A program made the position numbers and the translations under genes. Shown piece by piece: positions 6,860 through 13,381 of a DNA stretch of 16,917 nt (its first letter is position 1; every line of letters begins with the position of its first letter). Below the pieces are notes generated by a model. It saw only the letters and a list, made by a program, of their open reading frames with translations. It had not been told where the DNA came from and ran no database searches. The stretch comes from an uncultured Planctomycetaceae bacterium (lineage in GTDB: Bacteria > Planctomycetota > Planctomycetia > Pirellulales > UBA1268): assembly GCA_903885855.1 (NCBI GenBank), contig CAISKG010000273.1:1-16917 (forward strand). The letters run 5' to 3'.

Positions 6860-7743
6860 GCGCCTCCGCCGACGACCGCCCCGCCCCGGGCTTCCTCGCC
6901 CGGCGGCTGCAGGGCCTGCGCGTCTGGTGGACGATGCTCGTCATCTCCCTCGAGGAGCGCCTCGTCTACCGGGGCGACTTCATCCTCGGCACGGCGATGC
7001 GCTTCCTGCCGATCGTCACGCAGGTCTTCCTCTGGACCGCGGTCTTCGGCGCCACCCGCTCCGGCGACATCGCCGGCTACTCGCGCGACGACATCGTCGC
7101 CTACTACCTGCTCACGATGGTCTCGCGCGCCTTCTCGAGCATGCCCGGGCTCGCCGGCGGCATCGCCCGCGGGATCCGCGACGGCTCGGTGAAGAAGTAC
7201 CTCGTCCAGCCGGTCGACTACGTGGGCTACCTGCTCGCCGCCCGGATCGCCCACAAGCTCGTCTACTACGCCGTCGCCGTGATCCCCTTCGCGGCGGTGT
7301 TCTTCGTCTGCCGCGGCTTCTTCCCCCCGCTGCCCGACGCCGCCACGATGCTCGCCTTCGGGCTGTCGCTCGTGCTCTCCTTCCTCCTCGGATTCTTCAT
7401 GGAGGCCACCCTGGGGATGCTCGGCTTCTGGTTCCTCGAGGTGTCGAGCATCGTCTTCGCCTACATGCTCGTGCAGTACCTCCTCTCCGGCCACATGTTC
7501 CCCCTCGACATGCTCGCGGGGATCCCCACCGGCGTGCCGGGCGTGAGCGTGGCCGAGGTGGTGCGATTCCTCCCCTTCGAGTACACCGCCTACTTCCCCG
7601 CGGCCGTGTGGCTGGGAAAGGTGCGCGGCGCCGAGCTCGTGCGGTCGCTCGTGGTGGAGGCGGCGTGGGTGGTGGTGATGATGGCGGCCTGCCGCCTCGC
7701 CTGGCGGCGCGGCACCGCCCGCTACAGTGCCTTCGGAGGGTGA
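6856..7743 (+). CDS. ABC-2 family transporter permease, first subunit
   Basis: This 295-residue protein has about six hydrophobic segments. The first region carries MLVISLEERLVYRGDFILG, then PIVTQVFLWTAVFG, then the GGIARGIRDGSVKKYLVQPVDY stretch. Together with the neighbouring ATPase these mark the ABC2_membrane_6 type (COG4587/COG3694) integral membrane subunits. It would pair with the second permease to form the channel. The GTG start at 6856 overlaps the ATPase stop (GTGA), so translation is coupled. The coding end (RRGTARYSAFGG) runs into the tandem repeat that follows, and the TGA is the first part of it. The second permease ends in a similar RYRSASS, which suggests the two subunits are distant paralogues. 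No substrate can be named. Confidence 0.9.
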   Translation: MSASADDRPAPGFLARRLQGLRVWWTMLVISLEERLVYRGDFILGTAMRFLPIVTQVFLWTAVFGATRSGDIAGYSRDDIVAYYLLTMVSRAFSSMPGLAGGIARGIRDGSVKKYLVQPVDYVGYLLAARIAHKLVYYAVAVIPFAAVFFVCRGFFPPLPDAATMLAFGLSLVLSFLLGFFMEATLGMLGFWFLEVSSIVFAYMLVQYLLSGHMFPLDMLAGIPTGVPGVSVAEVVRFLPFEYTAYFPAAVWLGKVRGAELVRSLVVEAAWVVVMMAACRLAWRRGTARYSAFGG

Positions 7744-7964
7744 CGCACGGTCGGCTGGTGACGCCGGGTGGGGCGTGGGCTCGCGGGCGGCAGGAGTTCG
7801 CTCGCTGACACGCTCGCGATCCTCCCGCCGACCCCCTCGCCCGGCACGGTGCCTTGGGGTCGGAGACGCACGGTCGGCTGGTGACGCCGGGTGGGGCGTG
7901 GGCTCGCGGGCGGCAGGAGTTCGCTCGCTGACACGCTCGCGATCCTCCCGCCGACCCCCTCGCC
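7743..7964. repeat. Perfect 99-bp direct repeat, two copies with 24-bp spacer
   Basis: Positions 7743-7841 and 7866-7964 are identical base for base, with a period of 123 bp. Less exact similarity extends left: GTGCCTT occurs at 7727 and 7849, with an indel between it and the perfect block. Each copy holds an imperfect hairpin (GGCGGCAGGA pairs with TCCTCCCGCC, one mismatch, 24-base loop), and the loop carries the word CGCTCGC twice. No conserved protein is encoded. It occupies most of the 327-bp gap (7744-8070) between the two permease genes, inside what should be one operon. It may be a local tandem duplication or two copies of a dispersed intergenic element. Confidence 0.93.
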
Positions 7965-8012
7965 GAGAGCGCGTGTCGTGTGCGGGAGTCGTCTGTCGGT
8001 GTCCGGTGGTGG

Positions 8013-8021
8013 TGCGATAGG
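8013..8021 (+). promoter_or_regulatory. Possible extended -10 before second permease
   Basis: TG-C-GATAGG (8013-8021) looks like an extended -10 element about 50 bases before the permease ATG. It could re-initiate transcription after the repeat. No clear -35 was found and the match is modest. Apart from the repeat, nothing else was recognised in the 7744-8070 gap. Confidence 0.22.
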
Positions 8022-8070
8022 CTGTGTGTCCCCTTCTTCGGTATCCCCCGGCGGCGGCGTCGCACGACCC

Positions 8071-8889
8071 ATGAATCGCTATCTGCGGATCTTCGGCACC
8101 TTCGCGCGGGCGTGTCTCGTGCGCGACATGACGTTCCGGGCGAACTTCGTCCTGGAGTGCGTCACCAGCCTCGGCTGGATGGCGATGAACCTGGCCTTCT
8201 ACCTCCTCGTGTTCACCTTCACGCCCGAGATCGGCCGCGGCACCGGCTGGACGCGCGAGCCGTTCTTCGCGTTCGTGGCCACCGGCCTGATCGTCAACTC
8301 GATCGTCCAGGCGCTGTTCATGCCCAGCGCCGAGGAGCTGACGGAGATGGTGCGCACCGGCGGGCTCGACGCCGTGCTCGTGCAACCGCTCGACGCGCAG
8401 TTCCTCCTCTCGCTCCACCGGGTCGATTTCTCGAGCTTCGCCAACGGCCTCGTGGGCGTCGGCCTGCTCGCCTGGGCGATCCCGCGGCTCCCGCAGGCGC
8501 CGGGGCCCGGGGCCCTGCTGCTCTACCCGCTGCTGGTGGCCTGCGGCGTGGCGATCCTCTACGCGCTGGTGATCATGCTGGCGGCGGCCACGATCCTCCT
8601 CGGGCGCAACCAGAGCCTCTACGATTTCTGGTTCTACCTGACGAACTTCTCCCGCTATCCCGCCGAGATCTACTCCGGGCCCTGGGGGGGGCCGCTGCGG
8701 GCGCTGTGCACCTTCGTGATCCCGATCCTCCTGGTGGTGAACGTCCCGGCGCGCGTCGTGGCCCAGCCGTTCACCGGGCAGGCCTGGGGGATGGTGGCCG
8801 GCGCCGTCGTCGCCGCGGTGGCGTCGCTGGCACTGTCGCGGCTGGTCTTTCAGGCGGCCCTGTCGCGCTACCGTAGCGCCTCGAGCTAG
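8071..8889 (+). CDS. ABC-2 family transporter permease, second subunit
   Basis: This 272-residue membrane protein has about six hydrophobic segments. It contains FRANFVLECVTSLGWMAM, the EELTEMVRTGGLDAVLVQPL stretch that corresponds to the GSVKKYLVQPVDY region of the first permease, and a FWFYLTNFSRYPAEIYSG segment. These features place it in the ABC2_membrane_6 group (COG3694/COG4587) that partners COG4586-type ATPases. The ATG at 8071 is chosen because MNRYLRIFGTFARACLVRDM is the family-like start; the open frame upstream only reads through the repeat. The gene is separated from the first permease by 327 bp, much more than other gaps in this window. Its last codons include a short palindrome (8865-8879). 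Confidence 0.9.
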   Translation: MNRYLRIFGTFARACLVRDMTFRANFVLECVTSLGWMAMNLAFYLLVFTFTPEIGRGTGWTREPFFAFVATGLIVNSIVQALFMPSAEELTEMVRTGGLDAVLVQPLDAQFLLSLHRVDFSSFANGLVGVGLLAWAIPRLPQAPGPGALLLYPLLVACGVAILYALVIMLAAATILLGRNQSLYDFWFYLTNFSRYPAEIYSGPWGGPLRALCTFVIPILLVVNVPARVVAQPFTGQAWGMVAGAVVAAVASLALSRLVFQAALSRYRSASS

Positions 8890-8930
8890 CGTGCCGCGTG
8901 CCGCCGCACCTCCCTTGAGGAACCCTTCCG

Positions 8931-10355
8931 ATGACGCCCCCCGTCCGCACGCCGGCCCGCGGCCTCCACGAGGATTGGGCGGCCGTTCTCATCGGCGGCG
9001 CGCTGGTGGCGCTCGCGCTCTTCGTCGGCGCCCGGGGGCGGCCGGCCGACGATCCCGGCAGCGCGAAGGCCTGGCCCAAGGGCTGGCCCAACGCCCTCTC
9101 GGCGACGATCGACAAGCCGCAGACCTGGAGCGACTCGCCCACGCGGGCCTTCGTCGCGGTCGACAAGAAAGACCCCGCCAAGGAGAAGTCCGTGGCGCTG
9201 CCGATCGGACTGGCGATGGCGTGGGTGGCCGGGATCCTCGTGGCCGGCGCGGCCGTGCGCGGCCAGGCGGTGCGGGGAGTCGTCCCCGGGGCCGCGGCGC
9301 TGGCCCTCCTCGGCGGTCTGGCCTACCTGCTTTCCGCGCAGAAGGTGATCAACCACTACAACCTCGAATACCCCCTCTGGGCGCTCGTGGTGGGGCTCGT
9401 CATCGGCAACACCGTGGGGGTGCCGGCGTGGCTCGCGCCGGCGCTGCAGGGGGAATTCCTCGTCAAGACGGGGCTCGTCGTCTTCGGGGCCGAGGTGCTC
9501 TTCAGCCGGCTCCTCGAGCTCGGCCTGCCGGGCCTCCTCACCAGCTGGGTGGTGACGCCGATCGTGCTGGTCGCCACCTACTGGTTCGGCGTCCACGTGA
9601 TGCGCATCCCGTCACGGTCGCTGTGCATGGTGATCTCCGCCGACATGTCCGTGTGCGGCGTCTCGGCGGCGATCGCCACCGGCGCCGCCTGCAAGGCGAA
9701 GAAGGAGGAGCTCTCCCTGGCGATCGGGCTGTCGCTGGCCTTCACGGTGCTGATGATGGTGCTCATGCCCCCCTTCATCACCCGGGCGGGGATCGACCCG
9801 ATCGTCGGCGGTGCCTGGCTGGGGGGCACGATCGACGCCACGGGCGCCGTCGTCGCCGCCGGCGAGATGCTCGGCAAGGAGCTGGGCGACAAGCGCCCGG
9901 CCGAGGTGGCCGCCACGGTGAAGATGATCCAGAACTCGATGATCGGGATCATCGCCTTCGCGGTCGCCGTCTACTGGGCCGGCTGGGTGGAACGCGGGGC
10001 GACCGGCCCGCGGCGCTCCCTCGCCGCCGAGGCCTGGGCGCGCTTCCCCCGTTTCATCCTGGGCTTCGTGGCGGCGTCGGTGATCTGCTCGGCGCTGTTC
10101 GTCGTCGCCCCCGAGGGCGCCCGGCTGGTCGAGGGGGCCACGCTCGGATTCACGTCGCGGCTGCGCGGCTGGCTGTTCTGCGTCGGCTTCGTGTGCATGG
10201 GCATGCAGACGGTGTTCCGCGAGCTCGCCCCCTACCTGGCCGCGGGCCGGCCGCTGGTCCTCTACTGCCTCGGGCAGGCGCTCAATCTCGCCCTCTCGCT
10301 GGCCATGGCGACGCTGACCTTCGGCTGGCTGTTCCGAAAGGTGGTGGATCCATGA
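8931..10355 (+). CDS. Putative sulfate exporter family transporter (YeiH family)
   Basis: This 474-residue membrane protein belongs to the YeiH/UPF0324 family (Pfam Cons_hypoth698). Family hallmarks are YPLWALVVGLVIGN (147-160), VKTGLVVFGAEVLF (178-191), SVCGVSAAIAT (240-250), WLGGTIDATGAVVAAGEM (296-313) and TVKMIQN (329-335), followed by RFPRFILGFV. Members are annotated as putative sulfate exporters; the substrate is weakly supported. The usual length is about 330-350 residues. The excess lies mainly at the N-terminus: one helix (about 17-35), a hydrophilic Trp/Lys/Pro/Asp-rich segment (36-87), then a second helix pair before the core. The ATG at 8931 has GAGG (8917-8920) upstream at a ten-base spacing. 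Its TGA overlaps the ATG of the small membrane protein gene, so the two form a coupled pair. Confidence 0.92.
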   Translation: MTPPVRTPARGLHEDWAAVLIGGALVALALFVGARGRPADDPGSAKAWPKGWPNALSATIDKPQTWSDSPTRAFVAVDKKDPAKEKSVALPIGLAMAWVAGILVAGAAVRGQAVRGVVPGAAALALLGGLAYLLSAQKVINHYNLEYPLWALVVGLVIGNTVGVPAWLAPALQGEFLVKTGLVVFGAEVLFSRLLELGLPGLLTSWVVTPIVLVATYWFGVHVMRIPSRSLCMVISADMSVCGVSAAIATGAACKAKKEELSLAIGLSLAFTVLMMVLMPPFITRAGIDPIVGGAWLGGTIDATGAVVAAGEMLGKELGDKRPAEVAATVKMIQNSMIGIIAFAVAVYWAGWVERGATGPRRSLAAEAWARFPRFILGFVAASVICSALFVVAPEGARLVEGATLGFTSRLRGWLFCVGFVCMGMQTVFRELAPYLAAGRPLVLYCLGQALNLALSLAMATLTFGWLFRKVVDP

Positions 10356-10594
10356 GCCACGACCCGACCTCGGCGGGCGCCTCCGGGGGGCTGCGCCTGG
10401 CCGTCGCAGCCGGCGTCATGGCGGTGGTGTGGCTCGTCGTCCTCCCCTGGCTCGCGGGGCGGCCCGCCGTGGCCCGCCACATCCGTGCCATGGAGGAGGG
10501 GGAGGTGCATCCGGCGGCCATGGTCTACACCGAGCTCGAGCACCTCCCCACGCGGGCCGCGTGGGTCGAGCGGCACCTCGTTCTCTGGCCCTGA
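10352..10594 (+). CDS. Small single-helix membrane protein coupled to the exporter
   Basis: This 80-residue protein has one hydrophobic helix (about residues 15-34, LRLAVAAGVMAVVWLVVLPW). A polar C-terminal half (VARHIRAMEEGEVHPAAMVYTELEHLPTR, written here in pieces of the reading) carries several His and Glu residues and ends in RHLVLWP. The start overlaps the exporter stop by ATGA. I recognise no family. Tight coupling suggests it is an accessory or stabilising subunit of the exporter, but this is inference from position only. It is too short and plain to exclude a lineage-specific protein of unrelated role. Confidence 0.72.
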   Translation: MSHDPTSAGASGGLRLAVAAGVMAVVWLVVLPWLAGRPAVARHIRAMEEGEVHPAAMVYTELEHLPTRAAWVERHLVLWP

Positions 10595-10600
10595 CGCGAC

Positions 10601-10630
10601 TACACTGGCCCGTTCCGTCGCGCCCGAGGA
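10601..10630 (+). promoter_or_regulatory. Candidate -10 and ribosome binding site of the ebo-like operon
   Basis: TACACT (10601-10606) is a good -10 word placed just after the preceding stop codon. Transcription would start near 10613, giving a leader of about 25 bases. GAGGA (10626-10630) is a ribosome binding site seven bases before the ATG at 10638. No convincing -35 was found. Confidence 0.4.
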
Positions 10631-10637
10631 TCCCCCC

Positions 10638-11504
10638 ATGCCGCTCTCGCTCGCCTTCTCCTCCAACGCCTACCTCGACGTCCCCGTCGAGCAGGCCATC
10701 CGGCGCATCGCCGGCTTCGGCTACCGGGGCATCGAGCTCCTCGCCGACGTGCCCCACGCCTGGCCCGCCGGGCTCCTCGGCGTGCAGAAGGAGGCGATCC
10801 GCCGCGCGCTCGACGACGCCGGGCTCGTGATCTCGAACATCAACGCCTTCATGATGAACGCGATCGCCGATCCGCGCCAGCCCTACTGGCACCCGGGCTG
10901 GACCGATCCCGACCCGCACTACCGCGCGATCCGCCGTGAGCACACCAAGCGCGCCCTCCGCCTGGCCGCGGAGCTGGGCGCGCGGACGATCTCCACCGAG
11001 CCCGGCGGCGAGCTCCAGCCCGGCCAGTCGCGCGACCAGGCCGCCGACATCTTCTACGACGAGATCATGCCGGTCCTCGACGTGGCCGCGGAGGTCGGCG
11101 TGACGCTCCTCATCGAGCCCGAGCCCGGGCTGCTGATCGAGAAGTTCGGCGAGTATCTCGAGTTCGCCGAGCGCGTGAACCATCCGTCGCTGGGGCTCAA
11201 TTTCGACATCGGCCACGCCTACTGCGTGTCGGAGGATCCGGCGGAGTGGGTGCCGCGCATGAAGGCCCACACCCGCCACTACCACTTCGAGGACATCGCG
11301 GCGACGCGCGTCCACCACCATCTCGTTCCCGGCGAGGGGGCGATCGACTTCGACGGCGTGTTCCGCGCCATCGCCGCCCACACCCCCGACATCTGGGTGA
11401 CCGTGGAGCTCTATCCCTACCGGGCGAAGCCCGACGAGGCGGCGCAGGCCGCCCGCACCCACCTCCTCGCCAGCGCCGCCCGCGCCGGCGTGGCGATCGG
11501 GTGA
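10638..11504 (+). CDS. Sugar phosphate isomerase/epimerase (xylose isomerase-like TIM barrel)
   Basis: This 288-residue protein belongs to the AP endonuclease 2 / xylose isomerase-like TIM-barrel superfamily, whose members isomerise or epimerise sugars and cyclitols with a bound divalent metal. Likely metal-site residues are seen at LLIEPEPGLLIEKF (Glu in EPEPG), GLNFDIGHAYCV (Asp and His), HYHFEDI (His) and VTVELYPY (Glu). The start MPLSLAFSSNAYLD is the usual first strand. It opens the operon: the next gene begins four bases after its stop. Position next to an EboC-type prenyltransferase and an EboF-like protein suggests it acts on a polyol or sugar intermediate of that pathway. It does not look like canonical EboE. 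The substrate is unknown. Confidence 0.9.
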   Translation: MPLSLAFSSNAYLDVPVEQAIRRIAGFGYRGIELLADVPHAWPAGLLGVQKEAIRRALDDAGLVISNINAFMMNAIADPRQPYWHPGWTDPDPHYRAIRREHTKRALRLAAELGARTISTEPGGELQPGQSRDQAADIFYDEIMPVLDVAAEVGVTLLIEPEPGLLIEKFGEYLEFAERVNHPSLGLNFDIGHAYCVSEDPAEWVPRMKAHTRHYHFEDIAATRVHHHLVPGEGAIDFDGVFRAIAAHTPDIWVTVELYPYRAKPDEAAQAARTHLLASAARAGVAIG

Positions 11505-11508
11505 CCGC

Positions 11509-12484
11509 ATGCCCCCGCGCGACGGCGAATCCGGGCCCGGCGGCGGCGCGCTCGACTGGGCCCGGCTGGTGCGCCTGCCCAACCACGCCACCGCCGTCGC
11601 CGACGTGCTCGCCGGCTGGCTCGTGGTGACCGCGTCGCGCGCCGTCGCGGTGCCCCCCGGCCTGGCGCTCGCCGTGGCCGCGGGCTGGGCTTACTACGCC
11701 GCCGGCATGGTGCTCAATGACGTCTGCGACGTCGAGCTCGACGCGCTCGAGCGCCCCGAGCGGCCCCTCCCCTCGGGCCGGATCGGCGTCGCGCGGGCGA
11801 CGCTCGTCGGCCGGGCGCTGCTGGCCCTCGGCGGCGGCTGTGCCTGCGCCGCGGCGGTGGTCACCGGGCATGCCGTCGTGGCCCTGGTGGGGGCCCCTGC
11901 TGGCCGCGGCGATCTGGATCTACGACCGGCACGCCAAGGCCACCCCGTTCGGGCCCGCGGTGATGGGGGCCTGCCGGGCGCTCAATTGGCTCGTGGGCAT
12001 GACGGCCGCCGGCGGCCCGCGGCTCGCCCCCCACTGGCTCATCCCCGCCGGCATCGGTCTCTACGTCGCCGGCATCACCCTCTACGCCCGCGACGAGGCG
12101 GCCACGAGCCGGCGGGCAATGCTGGTGCGCGGTGCCATGACGATGGCGGCGGGGATCCTCCTCGTCGGCACCGGCACGGTCCTCGCCGCGCGCGAGACCG
12201 GCGGGCTCCCCTGGGGCGGCCTGCCGGGGGCGGGGGCGGGGCGGCTCGCTCCCTGGACGCTGCTTTTGGCGATGGTGGGCTCGTCGGTGCTCTTCCGGGC
12301 CCTGGTCGGGGTCGCCGATCCGTCGCCGCCACGCGTCCGCGCGGCGGTGGGCAACGCGATCATGTCGCTCGTCACGATCGACGCCGTGCTCGTCCTCGCC
12401 GCCTGCGGCGAGCCGTGGGCCGTGGTCGTGCTCGCGCTCCTGGCCCCCTTCGTGCTCCTGCGGCGCGTGATTCCCCCCACGTGA
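11509..12484 (+). CDS. eboC: UbiA-family prenyltransferase, EboC/SCO3242 type, with one-base frameshift
   Basis: The protein reads in one frame from ATG 11509 to about codon 128 and in the next frame from about 11894 to TGA 12482-12484. Joined, it is about 324 residues. The N-terminal part holds the first Asp-rich motif NDVCDVELD (70-78) with ERPERPLPSGRI. The shifted part holds the second polar site IWIYDRHAK and CRALNWLVG, then several membrane helices. These are the marks of the UbiA superfamily and of the EboC/SCO3242 branch. UbiA enzymes attach a prenyl chain to an acceptor in the membrane; the EboC acceptor is unknown. The break is an extra G in a run of five (11889-11893): four Gs would give ALVGPLLAAAIWIYD. 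It may be a sequencing error or a real mutation. If real, the unshifted frame stays open into the next gene. Confidence 0.87.
11889..11893 (+). other. Homopolymer G5 tract at the eboC frameshift
   Basis: Five Gs directly followed by four Cs. Removing one G joins the two halves of the prenyltransferase reading frame with family-consistent residues on both sides. Homopolymer length errors are common in assemblies, and such tracts also slip in living cells. Confidence 0.85.
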
Positions 12485-13365
12485 GTGCCATGCTCCCCGG
12501 CTTCAGCACGAATTCCATCGGCGATCTCCCCCCGCGCGACGCCGTGCCGATCCTCGCCGATCTCGGCTATCGCTCGCTCGCGCTCACGCCCGACCACGGC
12601 CTCTTCGCGGGGCTCGCCGGCGGGGATCCCGCCGGGCCCGGGCTCGAGGTCGCCGCCGAGGCGGCCGCGTGGCGCGATCGGCTCGCGCGGCACGGCATGG
12701 CATGCGTCGTCGAGACCGGCGCCCGCCACCTCCTCGATCCGCTCCGCAAGCACGAGCCGACGCTCGTCTCCCCCGATCCCGCCGACCGGCGCCGGCGCGT
12801 GGCTTTCCTCATGAACGCCGTCGACCTCGCGGCGGCGCTGGGGGCGGGGTGCGTGTCGCTCTGGTCGGGGGCGGCACGCGACGCGGCCGACGAGGAGACG
12901 ATCCTCGCCCGCCTCGTCGGGGGCCTCGGGCCGGTGATCGAACGGGCCGCGGCCCGGGGCGTGCGGCTCGGCCTCGAGCCCGAGCCGGGCATGGTGATCG
13001 ACACCCTCGCCCGCGCCGACGCGCTCCTCGAGCGGCTCGGCCGCCCGGCCCCGCTCGGCCTCACCGTCGACCTCGGCCACCTCGAATGCATGGGCGAATG
13101 GCCCGCGGCGGCGACGCTCGCCCCGCGCGTGGCCGACGTCGTCAACGTCCACGTCGACGACATGCGCGCCTGCCGCCACGAGCACCTGCCGCTGGGATCC
13201 GGCGACGTCGACTTCGCCCCCGTCCTCGCCGCCCTGGCGGCGGGCGGCTACCGTGGCGGCCTCCACGTCGAACTGCCCCGGCAGTCGCACCGCTGGATCG
13301 ACACCGCCCGGGAATCCGCCGCATTCCTCGCCCGCCACCTCGCCGCCCTCCCGGCGGCCGCCTGA
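12481..13365 (+). CDS. Sugar phosphate isomerase/epimerase, SCO3242/ebo-cluster type TIM barrel
   Basis: This 294-residue TIM-barrel protein starts MSAMLPGFSTNSIGD from a GTG that overlaps the prenyltransferase stop by four bases (GTGA); an in-frame ATG at 12490 is the alternative start. The features VVETGARHLLDP, RKHEPTLVSPD, LGLEPEPGMVIDT, LTVDLGHLECM, VNVHVDDMRAC and LHVELPRQSHRW are, from memory, those of the sugar isomerase found beside SCO3242-type prenyltransferases in actinobacterial clusters. The EPEPG glutamate, the Asp/His of DLGH, the His of NVHVDD and the Glu of VELPR are likely metal ligands. It shares the EPEPG turn with the first gene of the operon but is otherwise divergent. 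It lacks the features of canonical EboE. The substrate is unknown; a polyol or sugar is likely. Confidence 0.88.
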   Translation: MSAMLPGFSTNSIGDLPPRDAVPILADLGYRSLALTPDHGLFAGLAGGDPAGPGLEVAAEAAAWRDRLARHGMACVVETGARHLLDPLRKHEPTLVSPDPADRRRRVAFLMNAVDLAAALGAGCVSLWSGAARDAADEETILARLVGGLGPVIERAAARGVRLGLEPEPGMVIDTLARADALLERLGRPAPLGLTVDLGHLECMGEWPAAATLAPRVADVVNVHVDDMRACRHEHLPLGSGDVDFAPVLAALAAGGYRGGLHVELPRQSHRWIDTARESAAFLARHLAALPAAA

Positions 13366-13381
13366 AAGGATCCCTCCCGTG
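13365..13381 (+). promoter_or_regulatory. Ribosome binding site that fixes a GTG start
   Basis: AAAGGA (13365-13370) lies eight bases before GTG 13379-13381. This GTG begins the conserved first strand (TAPHVLLLSVPGL) of the phosphodiesterase-fold protein. Longer readings upstream overlap the isomerase gene. Confidence 0.65.

Noticed and set aside
7743..7964. CRISPR array
   Set aside because: Only two copies, each 99 bp, with a 24-bp spacer and no cas genes nearby; this does not fit CRISPR repeat length.
6535..8418. Very long open frame on the minus strand through the ABC operon and the repeat
   Set aside because: The composition is His/Glu/Gly/Ala-rich and repeats itself only because the DNA repeat is read twice; it lies opposite two clear transporter genes.
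8865..8879. Palindrome GCGCTAC-C-GTAGCGC as a terminator
   Set aside because: It lies inside the last codons of the second permease, has a one-base centre that cannot form a proper loop without opening the stem, and no U-tract follows.
12481..13365. Canonical EboE assignment for the second TIM-barrel gene
   Set aside because: Its length and features (TGARHLLDP, RKHEPTLVS) fit the SCO3242-linked sugar isomerase better than EboE.
11509..13365. Genuine 618-residue prenyltransferase-isomerase fusion
   Set aside because: The middle third of that frame is Arg/Pro/Gly-rich non-protein-like sequence, while the shifted frame over the same bases has clear UbiA motifs and membrane helices.
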